Part shown: positions 1-9,213 of the stretch, piece by piece
Position numbering within the stretch: position 1 is the stretch's first letter
How the letters are laid out: each line of letters starts with the position of its first letter
DNA from: Bryobacterales bacterium
GTDB taxonomy: Bacteria > Acidobacteriota > Terriglobia > Bryobacterales > Bryobacteraceae
Length of the DNA: 64,000 nucleotides
Assembly: GCA_020852175.1 (NCBI GenBank)
Contig: JADZBH010000005.1
Span: 286,366 to 350,365, forward strand
Direction: 5' to 3'
Program-made: the position numbers and the translations under genes
Notes under the pieces: model-generated
Databases searched by the model: none
Seen by the model: only the letters and a program-made list of their open reading frames with translations
Told to the model about the DNA's origin: nothing

Positions 1-1
1 C

Positions 2-1555
2 ACGGTCTCTGGCGGCCTCGACTTCACCGGCGGCGCCTGGTCCATCACCGCCAAGACCCTGCTGGCCTTCTTCCAGCCCGACCCCGCGCCCTCCGTTCTC
101 GAACCCGCCGCCGACGAGTTGACCATCGCCAGCTTTAACCTCAGGCGCTTTTTCGACGACCGCGATGACCCTGGCGTCGCCGACCCGGTACTTACCGCCG
201 CGGCCTTCCAGCGCCGGTTGACGAAAACCGCACTTCACATCACCGGCCTGCTCCGTTCGCCCGACCTGATCGCCGTGCAGGAGGCCGATACGCTGTACGC
301 CCTGCAACAGCTTGCCGCCAAGCTCGGCGGTTCCTGGCGGGCCTACCTCGAAGAGGGCAACGACCCTTCGGGCATCGACGTGGGCTTTCTCGTGAACACG
401 GCCCGCGTCACCGTGCAAAGCGTCACGCAACTGGAGAAGTCGAATCCCATTCATGACCGTCCGCCGCTGCTGCTCCGCGCCACGGTGCAGGGGCTGCCCA
501 TCGCCGTTCTCACCGTCCATCAGCGCTCTCTCATCAATGCCGGCGATGCGCAGGTGCGCGAAAAGCGCCAGGCGCAGGCCAACGCGGTGGCGCAAATCGC
601 CGCTGGTCTCCGGAACGAAAACACGGTTGTGCTGGGCGATTTCAACGCGCACGCCTTCGACGACGGCAACGGCAATATGCTGCAACCGTTGCTCGACGCC
701 GGCTACTCGCGGCTTGGTGCGATGCTTCCGGCGGCCCAGTCGTTCACCTACATCGAGAACGGCCAGATCCAGGAACTCGATCACATCTTTGTCTCATCCG
801 GCCTGAACGCCCGGCTCTCCCGTTACGAGGTGGCCCACACGAACGCCGCCTACCCCGTGATCGACTTCAATTCCACCGAGGACCCGCAGCGCGCCTCGGA
901 CCACGACATTCCCGTCGCCCGTTTCCGGCTGGAAACCACGCCTCCGCCCGTTCGCGGCGTGGGGCTCGTGAATGCCGCCACCCTGCTGGGCGGCGCCGTA
1001 TCGCCCTTTGAGCTGGCCACGTTGTTCGGTTCGGGCTTCACCTCGCGCACCAGCGTCCTGTTCGGCAATGCGTCCACGCCGCCCGCCCCGGCGAACGTCT
1101 TCTTCACGTCGCCCGGGCAGATTAACTTCTCCATCCCCAACCTCCCCGCCGGTCCCACCACGGTACAGGTGTTGAACGGCAGCTCGGCGCTGGCCACCTT
1201 TGAACTGCGCACCGCCACGGCCGCGCCCGGTCTGTTTACCCAGAACGGTTCCGGCCAGGGAGCCGCCGCCGCATTGAATCAGGACTATTCGCTGAACACA
1301 GCCGCCAGTCCTGCCGCGGCGGGCACCGTCCTCCAACTTTATGGGACGGGCATCAGCCGGCAGGGCGTCACGAGCGTACTGATTGGCGGGCGCACGGCGC
1401 AGGTGTTTTACGCCGGCCAGGCGCCCGGCCTGATCGAAGGGGCCGTGCAGATCAATGCGCTTGTTCCGCCCGGTCTGCCCGGCGGACCGGCTGAAGTGCT
1501 GGTTACCTCCGACGGCGCCACCAGCCGACGCGGTGTCCAGGTGTGGGTCCGGTAG
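2..1555 (+). CDS. Secreted endonuclease/exonuclease/phosphatase-family protein with C-terminal IPT-like domain (5' end outside window)
   Basis: The frame is open from base 2, so the true start lies upstream and about 517 residues are visible. Residues ~40-310 form an EEP (DNase I-like) fold: a QEAD metal-binding motif, LGDFNAH, a DHIFVS segment and the closing SDHDIPV motif are all present, so the hydrolase looks intact. Members cleave phosphodiesters or phosphomonoesters with a divalent metal. Residues ~318-517 match the 'Solibacter' C-terminal domain (TIGR03437-like): an 'LVNAATL' opening, 'SPGQINFSIP' and a second 'LIGGRTAQVFYAG' half. That domain usually sits on extracellular proteins of this lineage, so the enzyme is probably exported. 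The upstream part (TVSGGLDFTGGAW) suggests a further N-terminal module not visible here. Substrate unknown. Confidence 0.85.
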   Translation, partial: TVSGGLDFTGGAWSITAKTLLAFFQPDPAPSVLEPAADELTIASFNLRRFFDDRDDPGVADPVLTAAAFQRRLTKTALHITGLLRSPDLIAVQEADTLYALQQLAAKLGGSWRAYLEEGNDPSGIDVGFLVNTARVTVQSVTQLEKSNPIHDRPPLLLRATVQGLPIAVLTVHQRSLINAGDAQVREKRQAQANAVAQIAAGLRNENTVVLGDFNAHAFDDGNGNMLQPLLDAGYSRLGAMLPAAQSFTYIENGQIQELDHIFVSSGLNARLSRYEVAHTNAAYPVIDFNSTEDPQRASDHDIPVARFRLETTPPPVRGVGLVNAATLLGGAVSPFELATLFGSGFTSRTSVLFGNASTPPAPANVFFTSPGQINFSIPNLPAGPTTVQVLNGSSALATFELRTATAAPGLFTQNGSGQGAAAALNQDYSLNTAASPAAAGTVLQLYGTGISRQGVTSVLIGGRTAQVFYAGQAPGLIEGAVQINALVPPGLPGGPAEVLVTSDGATSRRGVQVWVR

Positions 1556-1699
1556 GGCGGGCTCGCGGGACACTGCACGATTCGAAGCCCCTCTTCATTT
1601 TTCCCCTTTTCACCGGCGCTCGAATGTGATAAGTATTCCGACACTCCATGAGCATTTCCTCGGGAATGCTCACTACCTTTCATTACAAGGAAGGCAGTC

Positions 1700-2128
1700 A
1701 TGCAAACACTGGATCAACTGCTGGCGGACCGGCCCATATTTTCGGTCGAAACGGGACAATGCGTGGCCAACGTGGTGAACACCATGGCCGCGTTCAATGT
1801 GGGCGCGATTCTGGTTTTGGAAGGCGGCGAGTTGCGCGGCCTTTTCAGCGAACGTGACCTGATGGTGCGTGTCGTCCTCACGGGACGCGACGTCGCCTCC
1901 ACGGCCATAGAAGAGGTGATGACCCGCGAGCTGGCCACGGCCGGCCCGGCGGACACCACCGAAGCCGCCATGTCGAAGATGGAACGCGTCGGTTGCCGCC
2001 ATCTTCCCGTAGTGGATGGCAGCCGCGTCGTCGGCATGGTTTCCATGCGCGATCTCATGAGCCTGCATCTCGACGAAAAGACGAGCGAACTGGAACATAT
2101 GAGAAGCTATATCCAGAGCGCTTGTTAA
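1700..2128 (+). CDS. Tandem CBS-domain protein
   Basis: A 142-residue protein made almost entirely of two CBS motifs (residues ~7-60 and ~75-128), with the typical 'GAILVLEGGELRGLFSERDL' and 'LPVVDGSRVVGMVSMRDL' strands. CBS pairs bind adenosine nucleotides and regulate partner proteins or act as stand-alone energy sensors. The start is supported by an AAGGAAGG ribosome site about 6 bases upstream. The gene overlaps the next gene (chelatase-like) by seven bases, so the two are probably translated together. No fused catalytic domain is present. The physical partner is unknown, but the adjacent reductase or chelatase are the obvious candidates. Confidence 0.85.
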   Translation: MQTLDQLLADRPIFSVETGQCVANVVNTMAAFNVGAILVLEGGELRGLFSERDLMVRVVLTGRDVASTAIEEVMTRELATAGPADTTEAAMSKMERVGCRHLPVVDGSRVVGMVSMRDLMSLHLDEKTSELEHMRSYIQSAC

Positions 2129-2535
2129 CGAACGAATCGCAGCCTGGAATCGTCATTTTCGCCCATGGGTCGAGCGTGGAACCGGCCAATGAGGCCGTGC
2201 GTCTGGTCGCCGCCGAGTTCGCCCGGCTGGGCGGCTACACACAGGTGGAGACCGCGTTCCTCGAAGGGGGCCAGCCCGACCTTGCCGGCGCTGTCGGTTT
2301 GCTCGCCGGCCGGGGCGCCCGCGAGATTCACGTCCTGCCCTACTTCCTCACGCTTGGCATCCATCTTCAACGCGATCTCCCGGGCATGGCCGCTTCCGTG
2401 GAGCGCGAATTCCCGGGAGTGAAGCTCACCGTGGCGCCACCCCTGGATGGCCACCCTTCGCTTGCGGCGATTCTGCTCGACCGCGCCCGCCAATCGCTTC
2501 ATTCCCTTCCCACGTCAGGGGGACACCCAAATTGA
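2122..2535 (+). CDS. CbiX/SirB-like short tetrapyrrole chelatase
   Basis: About 137 residues, the size of the short single-domain CbiX family that inserts Co2+ or Fe2+ into sirohydrochlorin. The two expected histidines are visible in 'IFAHGSS' near the N-terminus and 'LGIHLQRDLP' mid-protein, followed by the 'PPLDGHPSL' stretch typical of the family. The start chosen is a TTG that overlaps the end of the CBS gene, because an upstream extension would read through that gene. The 3' end overlaps the next start (TTGA). No other cobalamin or siroheme gene is nearby, so the metal and the pathway are open; the name is a family call only. Confidence 0.72.
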   Translation: MLTNESQPGIVIFAHGSSVEPANEAVRLVAAEFARLGGYTQVETAFLEGGQPDLAGAVGLLAGRGAREIHVLPYFLTLGIHLQRDLPGMAASVEREFPGVKLTVAPPLDGHPSLAAILLDRARQSLHSLPTSGGHPN

Positions 2536-3221
2536 TCGCCATTCTGCGAGAAACACGCGACCTTGCACCTGCCGTCCGCCATTTCGTCCTGGAGATTGAA
2601 GGCAGCGGCCGGTTCGACTTCACGCCCGGCCAGTTCGTCTCCCTGCACGGCAGTTTCGACGGCAAACAGATTACGCGCGCCTATTCCCTGGCCGCCCCTC
2701 CTTCGGGAAACCGGATTGAACTTTGCTTGAATCGAGTGGAAGGCGGCCGCTTCTCGCCCCATCTCTTCGCGCTCGCGCCCGGCGACTCCGTCGAACTCAC
2801 CGGTCCAACCGGTTACTTCGTTTCCCGCCCCACGGTCCGCACCACCGTCCTTGCCGCCACCGGAACCGGTATCGCACCGTATCGCGCCTTGCTCCCCGGG
2901 CTTCTGGCCGCCGCCGGGGCGCATCCGGTCACGCTCCTGTTCGGCACGCGGCACGAAGAGTCGATTCTCTACCGCGAGGAATGGGAGAATTGGGAACGGA
3001 AGCACGTCAACTTCCGTTTTTGGCCCACTCTCAGCCGTGCAGGCGAAGGCTGGAGCGGGCGGCGGGGCTATGTGCAGGCAAGCCTGGCCGAAGCTCTCGG
3101 TGGAACGCTGGACGCGGACGTGTTTGTCTGCGGTCTGACGGCGATGGTGAATGAGGTCCGGGCGCTGGCGAAGTCGCTTGGTCTCGATCGCAAACAGATC
3201 GTGTATGAGAAGTACGATTAG
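2532..3221 (+). CDS. Ferredoxin-NADP+ reductase-like FAD/NAD(P) oxidoreductase
   Basis: A 229-residue flavoprotein of the ferredoxin reductase fold. The FAD-binding RxYS motif is at residues 49-52 (RAYSLAAP), the pyridine-nucleotide GTGIAPYR motif at 111-118, and the C-terminus has VCGLTAMV followed by a terminal YEKYD, as in Fpr-type enzymes. No 2Fe-2S or haem domain is attached, so it should pass electrons between NAD(P)H and a separate ferredoxin or flavodoxin. It starts at TTG and overlaps the chelatase-like gene by four bases (TTGA), making a CBS-chelatase-reductase unit. The redox partner is not in the window unless it is the NapH/NosR-like protein at 35 kb, which is speculative. Confidence 0.82.
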   Translation: MIAILRETRDLAPAVRHFVLEIEGSGRFDFTPGQFVSLHGSFDGKQITRAYSLAAPPSGNRIELCLNRVEGGRFSPHLFALAPGDSVELTGPTGYFVSRPTVRTTVLAATGTGIAPYRALLPGLLAAAGAHPVTLLFGTRHEESILYREEWENWERKHVNFRFWPTLSRAGEGWSGRRGYVQASLAEALGGTLDADVFVCGLTAMVNEVRALAKSLGLDRKQIVYEKYD

Positions 3222-3255
3222 GGCGCTGGGGCCCCCTTCGTACAAAGGAGACCGG

Positions 3256-3471
3256 ATGCGGAAAGCGTTGCCCTTGGGCGCGGGCATGTTGATCGTGTTT
3301 ATCACGGCAGTGGCGATTCTAATGCGGGTCATCCCCGGACCGCGTAAGGAAACCGACTATCTGGTGATCGGCACCCTGGCCACCTTCGCGGCGCTCATGC
3401 TGCTGTTCGTCGTGCTGGTGACCAGCATTTTCAAGGACCCTTCGGCTCTGTTCAGGCGGAAGAAGAGCTGA
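3256..3471 (+). CDS. Small two-helix membrane protein, unknown function
   Basis: A 71-residue protein with two hydrophobic segments (residues ~5-24 and ~35-57) and a basic C-terminal tail (RRKKS). The ATG at 3256 is preferred because AAAGGAG lies 5 bases upstream; a longer reading would start inside the reductase gene. It follows the reductase gene by 34 bases on the same strand and is probably the last gene of that operon. Its 3' end overlaps the convergent MATE gene by 20 bases. No family recognised. Confidence 0.7.
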   Translation: MRKALPLGAGMLIVFITAVAILMRVIPGPRKETDYLVIGTLATFAALMLLFVVLVTSIFKDPSALFRRKKS

Positions 3472-4825
3472 CCGCCAGCGGCGACAGCCGCAGTTCGCTC
3501 ACACGCCGCCTCCACACGGCCACCAGCACCACGCCGATGGCCACCAGGGACACGCACAGGCCCGTCCACATGCCGGCGGCATACCAGTTCCGGCCGAACG
3601 CCAGCCAGCAGCCCAGCGGCAGCCCGATGATCCAGTAGCTCACCAGGTGCGTGACCGCCGCCGTCCGCGTGTCGCCCAACCCGCGCAACGCGCCCGTTGT
3701 CACCCCTTGCAATCCATCGAAAAACTGGAACAGCGCCGCGATCCACAGCAGCACCGTCGCGGTTTCAATCACCATGGCGTCGTTCGTGTACGCCCTCCCG
3801 ATGAGACGGGGAAACGCGAGGAAGCAGACTCCCGCCAGGGCCATGAACGCGCCGCCAAGCGCGATCGCCATCCAACCGGCGCGCGCGGCGGCAGCCGCGT
3901 CGCCGCGGCCAACGGCCTGCCCCACTCGCACGGCCGCCGCCGAACCCAGCCCCAACGGAACCATGAAGGTCATGCTCGCCGCGTTCAACGCGATCTGGTG
4001 CGCCGCGATGTACTGCGCCGGAAAGCGTCCGATCAACGCCCCTGTCAAGGCGAACACTCCCACCTCCAGGGTGATCTGCGCAGACGCGGGCAGGCCCAGG
4101 CGCCACAGTGCACGGATCCCCGCCCAGTCCGGCGCCGGCGAAACGCGCCGCAAGCCGGCGTTGACGCGCCGGTCCCACCATGCGGCATAGCCTGCCAGTA
4201 CCGCCACCACGTACACGCGTGAAATCGTGGTCGCCCACCCCGCGCCCGCCGCGCCCAGCGCCGGCATGTTCCAGTGGCCGAAGATCAGCGCATAGTTCGC
4301 CACCGCGTTCACCAGGTTCGCAGACAACAGGGCGAACGTGACCGGCGCCGTCAGGTTCATGCCTTGCAGGTAGCGCCGCAGCGCCGCATAGATCAGCAGC
4401 GGTGGCAGGCTCCATACAATCGAATCCAGATAGGGTCTGGCGTGCGCGAGAATCGCCTGCTGGATGCCCAGCCACCGCAGCGGATGGATGCCGAGGGAAA
4501 CCAGAGCCATCAGCGGCGCGCTCAGCAGCACCGCCAGCCACAGCCCGCTCACCAGCGACCGGTGGCATTCCTCGAGCCGCCCCGCGCCGAAGGCTTGCGA
4601 CACCAGCGTGTCCAGGCCCAGCAGCACGCCCATTCCAAATACGGCGATCGCATAGAACAGGATGCCGCCGATGCTGACGCCGCCCATCGCCTCCTTGCTC
4701 AGGCGGCCCACCATGATCGTGTCCACCACGCCCATCGTCATCCAACCCAGTTCCGCGATCACCAGCGGCGCGGCAAGCCGGATCAGCGGCGGGAGCTCCT
4801 GCCGAAACTCGCGCCAAGGAAGCAT
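3452..4825 (-). CDS. MATE-family multidrug/Na+(H+) antiporter
   Basis: A 457-residue, twelve-helix integral membrane protein. The opening 'LIRLAAPLVIAELGWMTMGVVDTIMVGRL' region carries the family's P-x-x-x-x-x-x...VD-x-x-x-V-G pattern, and the second half repeats it. MATE transporters export cationic drugs or metabolites using Na+ or H+ gradients. The ATG at 4825 was chosen because it gives the usual family length and has GAAGAG directly upstream; the frame stays open further but the extra residues look non-coding. The gene is convergent with the small membrane protein and divergent from the lipoprotein at 4932. Substrate cannot be predicted. Confidence 0.88.
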   Translation of the reverse strand: MLPWREFRQELPPLIRLAAPLVIAELGWMTMGVVDTIMVGRLSKEAMGGVSIGGILFYAIAVFGMGVLLGLDTLVSQAFGAGRLEECHRSLVSGLWLAVLLSAPLMALVSLGIHPLRWLGIQQAILAHARPYLDSIVWSLPPLLIYAALRRYLQGMNLTAPVTFALLSANLVNAVANYALIFGHWNMPALGAAGAGWATTISRVYVVAVLAGYAAWWDRRVNAGLRRVSPAPDWAGIRALWRLGLPASAQITLEVGVFALTGALIGRFPAQYIAAHQIALNAASMTFMVPLGLGSAAAVRVGQAVGRGDAAAAARAGWMAIALGGAFMALAGVCFLAFPRLIGRAYTNDAMVIETATVLLWIAALFQFFDGLQGVTTGALRGLGDTRTAAVTHLVSYWIIGLPLGCWLAFGRNWYAAGMWTGLCVSLVAIGVVLVAVWRRRVSELRLSPLAVSSSSA

Positions 4826-4931
4826 CTCTTCAGCGTATCCTGCCCGCTTCAGCTTCCACACGCCGCCGGCAACCCGTTTCAGGCTTGCCACCCGCCGCTC
4901 CATCTGATAAACCCTTGGCCAAGGAAACCAC

Positions 4932-5792
4932 ATGCGACCTGCCTTCGCTCCTCTTCCCGTCCTCCTATCCCTACTGCTCGCCGGTTGCTCCGGCGGACCC
5001 GCTCCAGTCAAGCCCGGAACCAATGCCTTCTTCTGGCAAGCCGCCAACGAGAATTTTCCGAAGGGCGACTACCTGAAAACCTCCGACCAGTTGGAGCGCC
5101 TGATGCGCACCGACAATGAATTCAAGGCCAAGGCCCGTCCCTGGCGGATCGCCCTGCTGGCCGGACTCATGAACGGCTACCGCGAACTGGCCGACCAGTG
5201 CGAACTCGGCGGCCGCGCCAACAAAGCCAACCCCGGCACCTTCCGTAAACTCACCGCGAATTACCGCGGCATGGCTTCCCGCGCCGCCATCTCCCTGGCC
5301 GACTCATACGGCGATCTCATCAAGGATCAGCCGAAAGGGGATATCGAGATTAGCTTTCCCTATCCGGGCCGCGGCGCCATGGGCCTGCCGCCCGCCGTGC
5401 TGAAAATCGCCCAGGGGAACGTGCCCACCGACGACGAGATCGCGTCGGTGGAAAACGCCATGCTCCAGCGCGGCGTTCTGCGCGCCGTCTGTGACGTGGT
5501 GGGCGCCTCCGGCGATGCCGCCAAGGCCCAGGAGCTTATGAAGACCCTGCCGTTGACGGTGCCACGCGCCAGCTTCGAACTGGGCATGGCCAAGGCTTTC
5601 TACGACGCCTCCGTGCTCTACAATCCGTACAAGGCGTACGAGCCCGTCCGGCAGCGCACCATGCTCGACACAGCCGGCAAGGCGCTCAAGAACGGTCCCG
5701 ACGCCAAGAGCGGCGACGTCAAGGAACTGGGCAAGAAGATCGAGAACGACACCAAGTCGCTGGAAGCCCTGCTGAAAAAAGCGGGACGCTGA
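4932..5792 (+). CDS. Lipoprotein, helical, unknown function
   Basis: 286 residues with a clear lipoprotein signal: 'LLLAGC' puts the acylated cysteine at residue 19. The mature part begins with a low-complexity linker, then a mostly helical, lysine/alanine-rich domain without cysteines that could be TPR-like (repeated 'A-x-x-L-x-x-x' spacing), ending 'EALLKKAGR'. It is divergent from the MATE gene and followed 39 bases later by an acyl-CoA dehydrogenase. No family was recognised; TPR-like scaffold is a guess from the helical pattern. Confidence 0.75.
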   Translation: MRPAFAPLPVLLSLLLAGCSGGPAPVKPGTNAFFWQAANENFPKGDYLKTSDQLERLMRTDNEFKAKARPWRIALLAGLMNGYRELADQCELGGRANKANPGTFRKLTANYRGMASRAAISLADSYGDLIKDQPKGDIEISFPYPGRGAMGLPPAVLKIAQGNVPTDDEIASVENAMLQRGVLRAVCDVVGASGDAAKAQELMKTLPLTVPRASFELGMAKAFYDASVLYNPYKAYEPVRQRTMLDTAGKALKNGPDAKSGDVKELGKKIENDTKSLEALLKKAGR

Positions 5793-5831
5793 CCCGGTAC
5801 GCCGCGTGCTGCGATATCCTGTCCACCGGCC

Positions 5832-7034
5832 ATGGACTTCGCCTACTCCGCCCGCACAACGGAACTGCTTGCCCGTCTCACGCGCTTCTTCAAGGAGCAC
5901 ATCGAACCGAACGAGGCCGAATGGAAGCGGCAGGTGGAGGAAGGGGGCCGCTGGAAGACGATTCCCCTGGTGGAATCGTTGAAGGAGAAAGCGCGCGGCG
6001 AAGGCCTGTGGAATCTCTTTCTGCCTGAATCGCACCGCGGCGCCGGGCTCAGCAACCTGGAGTATGCGCCGCTGTGCGAGGTGATGGGACGCGTCTCATG
6101 GGCGTCCGAGGTGTTCAACTGTTCCGCGCCCGACACCGGCAACATGGAGGTGCTGGAGCGCTACGGCACGCCGGAGTTGCGGGCGCTCTATCTGGAGCCG
6201 CTGCTGGAAGGCCGCGTACGCTCCTGCTTCGCCATGACCGAGCCCGGCGTGGCCAGCTCGGACGCCACCAACATTCAGGCCAGTATCGTTCGCGACGGCA
6301 ATGCGTATGTGCTGAACGGCCGCAAGTGGTGGTCCACCGGAGCCGGCGATCCGCGCTGCAAGGTCTGCATCTTCATGGGGAAGACCGACGCTTCGGCGGA
6401 GCGGCACAAGCAGCAGTCCATGATCGTGCTTCCCTTCGACTCCCCGGGCGTGAAGCTGGAACGCATGTTAAGCGTCTTCGGCTACGATGACGCGCCCCAC
6501 GGGCACGCCGAGGTTACTTTCGAGAACGTGCGCGTGCCCGCCTCGCACCTGCTGCTGGGGGAAGGACGGGGTTTTGAGATCGCCCAGGGCCGTCTCGGTC
6601 CCGGGCGCATCCACCACTGCATGCGCCTGATTGGCCAGGCCGAGCGCGCGCTTGAGCTGATGTGCCGCCGCGTGAAATCGCGCGTCGCCTTTGGCCGCAC
6701 GCTCGGCGAACAGGGCACGATTCGCGCGGATATCGCCGCTTCGCGCTGGGAGATCGAACAGGCCCGCCTCCTCGTGCTGAAGGCCGCCTACCGGATGGAT
6801 ACCGAAGGCAACAAGGCCGCGCAGGGCGAAATCGCCATGATCAAAGTGGTCGCGCCGAACATGGCCTTGCGTGTGATCGACCGCGCCATTCAGGCGCACG
6901 GCGCCGCTGGCGTCAGCGCCGATACCTTCCTCGCCGAGGCCTGGGCCAACGCTCGCACACTGCGTCTCGCCGACGGTCCCGACGAGGTTCACCGCAACGC
7001 CATCGCCAAACTCGAACTGCGCCGCTACGATTAA
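5832..7034 (+). CDS. Acyl-CoA dehydrogenase (ACAD10/11-like)
   Basis: A 400-residue single-domain flavoenzyme of full length. Recognisable parts are the FAD-binding '[18 protein letters not shown]' loop, '[10 protein letters not shown]', the '[15 protein letters not shown]' helix and the C-terminal 'QAHGAAGVS...LADGPDEVH' that is typical of the ACAD10/11 branch. These enzymes make 2-enoyl-CoA from acyl-CoA and pass electrons to ETF. The gene converges on an enoyl-CoA hydratase-like gene and the two share a TTAA stop palindrome. Together with the CitE-like gene this suggests a small acyl-CoA catabolic locus; chain length and substrate are unknown. Confidence 0.9.
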   Translation: MDFAYSARTTELLARLTRFFKEHIEPNEAEWKRQVEEGGRWKTIPLVESLKEKARGEGLWNLFLPESHRGAGLSNLEYAPLCEVMGRVSWASEVFNCSAPDTGNMEVLERYGTPELRALYLEPLLEGRVRSCFAMTEPGVASSDATNIQASIVRDGNAYVLNGRKWWSTGAGDPRCKVCIFMGKTDASAERHKQQSMIVLPFDSPGVKLERMLSVFGYDDAPHGHAEVTFENVRVPASHLLLGEGRGFEIAQGRLGPGRIHHCMRLIGQAERALELMCRRVKSRVAFGRTLGEQGTIRADIAASRWEIEQARLLVLKAAYRMDTEGNKAAQGEIAMIKVVAPNMALRVIDRAIQAHGAAGVSADTFLAEAWANARTLRLADGPDEVHRNAIAKLELRRYD

Positions 7035-7804
7035 CGTCCGGTGAATCGCGGCGGCCTCTTTTCGAGAAAGTGCGCCACGCCCTCGCGAAAGTCCTCGCAG
7101 GCGAGGCTGGGCAGCATCTCCTCATGGGCGCGCGCCACGGCTTCTTCCAGCGGCTGCTCCAGGGCCGCGTACACCTGCGCCTTCATCACCTTCGTCGAAC
7201 GCGGCGACACGCCCTGCGCCATCTCCTCGACATACGCCCGCGCCCTGGCCGCGAACTCTACTTCAGGAAACACGTGTTCCACCAGCCCGATGCGCGCCGC
7301 TTCGCTGCCATCGAACAGGCGCGCGCTCAACAAGAGGTCCAGCGCCCGCCCCGCGCCCACAAGCCGGGGCAGAGTCCAGGCCAGCCCGTATTCGGCGATC
7401 AATCCGCGCTTGGCGAAGATCGTCGAAAACTTCGCCGTGTCCGCGGCCAGCCGCACGTCGCAGTGGAGCGCGATCACGAAGCCCAACCCCACGCAGTGGC
7501 CGTTCACCGCAGCGATCACCGGCTTGCCGAGCCGTGCCAGCCAGGAGTAGTCGCGGTGCAGCACCGTGCTGCCTCCCGATTCCGCCGCGCCGCTCAGCAG
7601 GCTCATGTCGGCGCCCGCGCAGAAGCCGCGGCCCTCGCCCGTCACGGCGATGACGCGCACGCGCTCATCGGCTCCGGCCGCCTGGCACGCCGCGTGGAAC
7701 TCCTCCTCCAGCACGCGCGTCCAGGCGTTCAAACGCTCGGGCCGGTTCAACCTGATCCACGCGACGGAATTCGTCACTTCGTACCGCAGTTCCGTATAGT
7801 TCAT
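7031..7804 (-). CDS. Enoyl-CoA hydratase/isomerase (crotonase) family protein
   Basis: 257 residues with the crotonase core: oxyanion-hole segments 'GRGFCAGAD' (~59-67) and '[10 protein letters not shown]' (~105-114). In my alignment by eye the Glu that matches rat hydratase Glu144 is replaced ('GLGFVIAL' rather than 'GGGCEL'), while an acidic residue occurs in 'GLIAEYG'. The protein may thus be an isomerase, hydrolase or atypical hydratase rather than a standard crotonase. The start at 7804 overlaps the stop of the upstream CitE-like gene (ATGA), so the two are co-translated. A longer reading upstream runs into that gene and was rejected. Confidence 0.83.
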   Translation of the reverse strand: MNYTELRYEVTNSVAWIRLNRPERLNAWTRVLEEEFHAACQAAGADERVRVIAVTGEGRGFCAGADMSLLSGAAESGGSTVLHRDYSWLARLGKPVIAAVNGHCVGLGFVIALHCDVRLAADTAKFSTIFAKRGLIAEYGLAWTLPRLVGAGRALDLLLSARLFDGSEAARIGLVEHVFPEVEFAARARAYVEEMAQGVSPRSTKVMKAQVYAALEQPLEEAVARAHEEMLPSLACEDFREGVAHFLEKRPPRFTGR

Positions 7805-8817
7805 AGCGGCGCCTCCTCCGCGTCCAATGCCCCGCACGCCACGCCGCGCGCGAAGAACGATTCCAGTCCGCGCACCGTTGCCGCGTCGTCGAAGGCCTGG
7901 CCCACGCGCGCCGCCCGCTCGGATTGTTCGCGATAGTTGCGCAGCCGTTCGGCGCTGGCTAGCAGGTTCTCCCGGTAGAAGCGGTACACCGCCGCATACC
8001 TCGCCGGCAGTTGCGCCGGGTGTAGATCCCAACCCTGATGAATGCCGCACGACAGTGCGCGAGCGATGTTCGTCATATGCAAGCGCCAGGCATCCCGCAC
8101 CTCCACCTTCGTTCCCAACGGCAGTTGCGCGGTGGGCCCATCGGAGATACGCACGTCCGTTCCGGCCAGCGCCACCAGCAGCGTGTGCCGGGCGAAATCG
8201 CACAGCGGATGCGCCAGGCTCTGGGCCGGCGCGGGCACGCCCAGCGACGCCGTGAAGTCGTACGGCCCAAAGTGCGCCGCCACCACGGGTCCGGCTTTCA
8301 CGATGGCGGCAGCGTCGCGCAACGCTTCCGGCGTTTCGATCATCACTTCCAGCGCGATACCGGGCGCGGCGCGCGCGGCCCGTTCCACCTCGTGCGCCGA
8401 ACTCACCTTAGCCAGCGTGATCACGAACCCCTCGGGCGTCACGCCCGCTGCATCGAGAAACAGCTTCAACGTACGCTCGGCCCGCCGCCAATCCCTGCGC
8501 AGACGGATGCCGGACAGCGGTGGCAAATCGTGCGCATCGTATGCCTCCCGAAACCGCCGGCCCGCTTCGGCGGCATCGCGGTCTTCCTCGCCGTCGGGCC
8601 GGATGCCGTAGCCGTCCTCGAAATCGATCCGCAAATCCTCCAGCGGCTCGGCTTTCAGCTTCGCCCGCACGCGCGAAGCGACCTTGGCCTCCACCAGCTC
8701 ATCCAACGCGCCATCTTCCAACGAACGCAACGCCAGCCGTCCCATCTTTTCCACCGTATCGGGACGGAACAGGTGCGCGCCCCCATACAGGACGTGCACG
8801 GGCTGTCGTGTATTCAT
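7801..8817 (-). CDS. HpcH/HpaI aldolase / citrate lyase (CitE-like) family protein
   Basis: 338 residues from ATG 8817 (a TTG six bases earlier is possible; neither has a good ribosome site). The TIM-barrel signature of the family is visible: 'RIDFEDGYG' metal/substrate loop, 'ITLAKV', 'EVMIETPEAL' with the metal-binding Glu, and 'HFGPYDFTASLG'. Members cleave or form C-C bonds of CoA thioesters or keto acids using Mg2+. It resembles the longer DUF6986-type branch, but this is from memory. It is coupled to the crotonase-family gene, which fits CoA-ester metabolism; the exact reaction is unknown. Confidence 0.78.
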   Translation of the reverse strand: MNTRQPVHVLYGGAHLFRPDTVEKMGRLALRSLEDGALDELVEAKVASRVRAKLKAEPLEDLRIDFEDGYGIRPDGEEDRDAAEAGRRFREAYDAHDLPPLSGIRLRRDWRRAERTLKLFLDAAGVTPEGFVITLAKVSSAHEVERAARAAPGIALEVMIETPEALRDAAAIVKAGPVVAAHFGPYDFTASLGVPAPAQSLAHPLCDFARHTLLVALAGTDVRISDGPTAQLPLGTKVEVRDAWRLHMTNIARALSCGIHQGWDLHPAQLPARYAAVYRFYRENLLASAERLRNYREQSERAARVGQAFDDAATVRGLESFFARGVACGALDAEEAPL

Positions 8818-8845
8818 TCGCAAGTATGGTAGCGCGCGCGGCCCG

Positions 8846-9139
8846 CTACTTTTGCTTGGCGATCACCAGCGCCTTGAACTTCTCATACGCCGCCTCCGGC
8901 ACGATCTTCTTGTCCACCAGTTCGTTCTTGGCACGGTACGGACGGCCCTTCACGATCTTGGCCGCGTAAGCCTCGCCCACTCCTGGCAGCGCCTTCAACT
9001 GGTCCAGCGACGCCGTGTTCAGATCCAGCAGCTCGACGGCCTTCTTCGCCGCCTTTACGCCGGCCTTCTTGTCCTGTGCCACGGCGGGCGCCAGCAGCAA
9101 AGCCGCCGCGATCCCAAGTAAGGTAAAGAATCGTTTCAT
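8846..9139 (-). CDS. Exported helix-hairpin-helix protein (ComEA-like)
   Basis: 97 residues: an N-terminal signal peptide ([22 protein letters not shown], cleavage probably after AVAQ), a lysine-rich linker and one HhH DNA-binding domain ('[24 protein letters not shown]'), followed by the second half '[18 protein letters not shown]'. This is the C-terminal half of ComEA, the periplasmic DNA receptor of transformation, without the SLBB part, as is usual in Gram-negative bacteria. It lies just downstream of a prepilin peptidase gene on the same strand, which supports but does not prove a DNA-uptake role. No comEC is in the window. Confidence 0.83.
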   Translation of the reverse strand: MKRFFTLLGIAAALLLAPAVAQDKKAGVKAAKKAVELLDLNTASLDQLKALPGVGEAYAAKIVKGRPYRAKNELVDKKIVPEAAYEKFKALVIAKQK

Positions 9140-9213
9140 GAGGCGCAGTATAGCGCTTTCGCTTCGCGCACCACACGGATTCACCATGAAATCCGTTGTA
9201 TCTTCCGGCGGCG

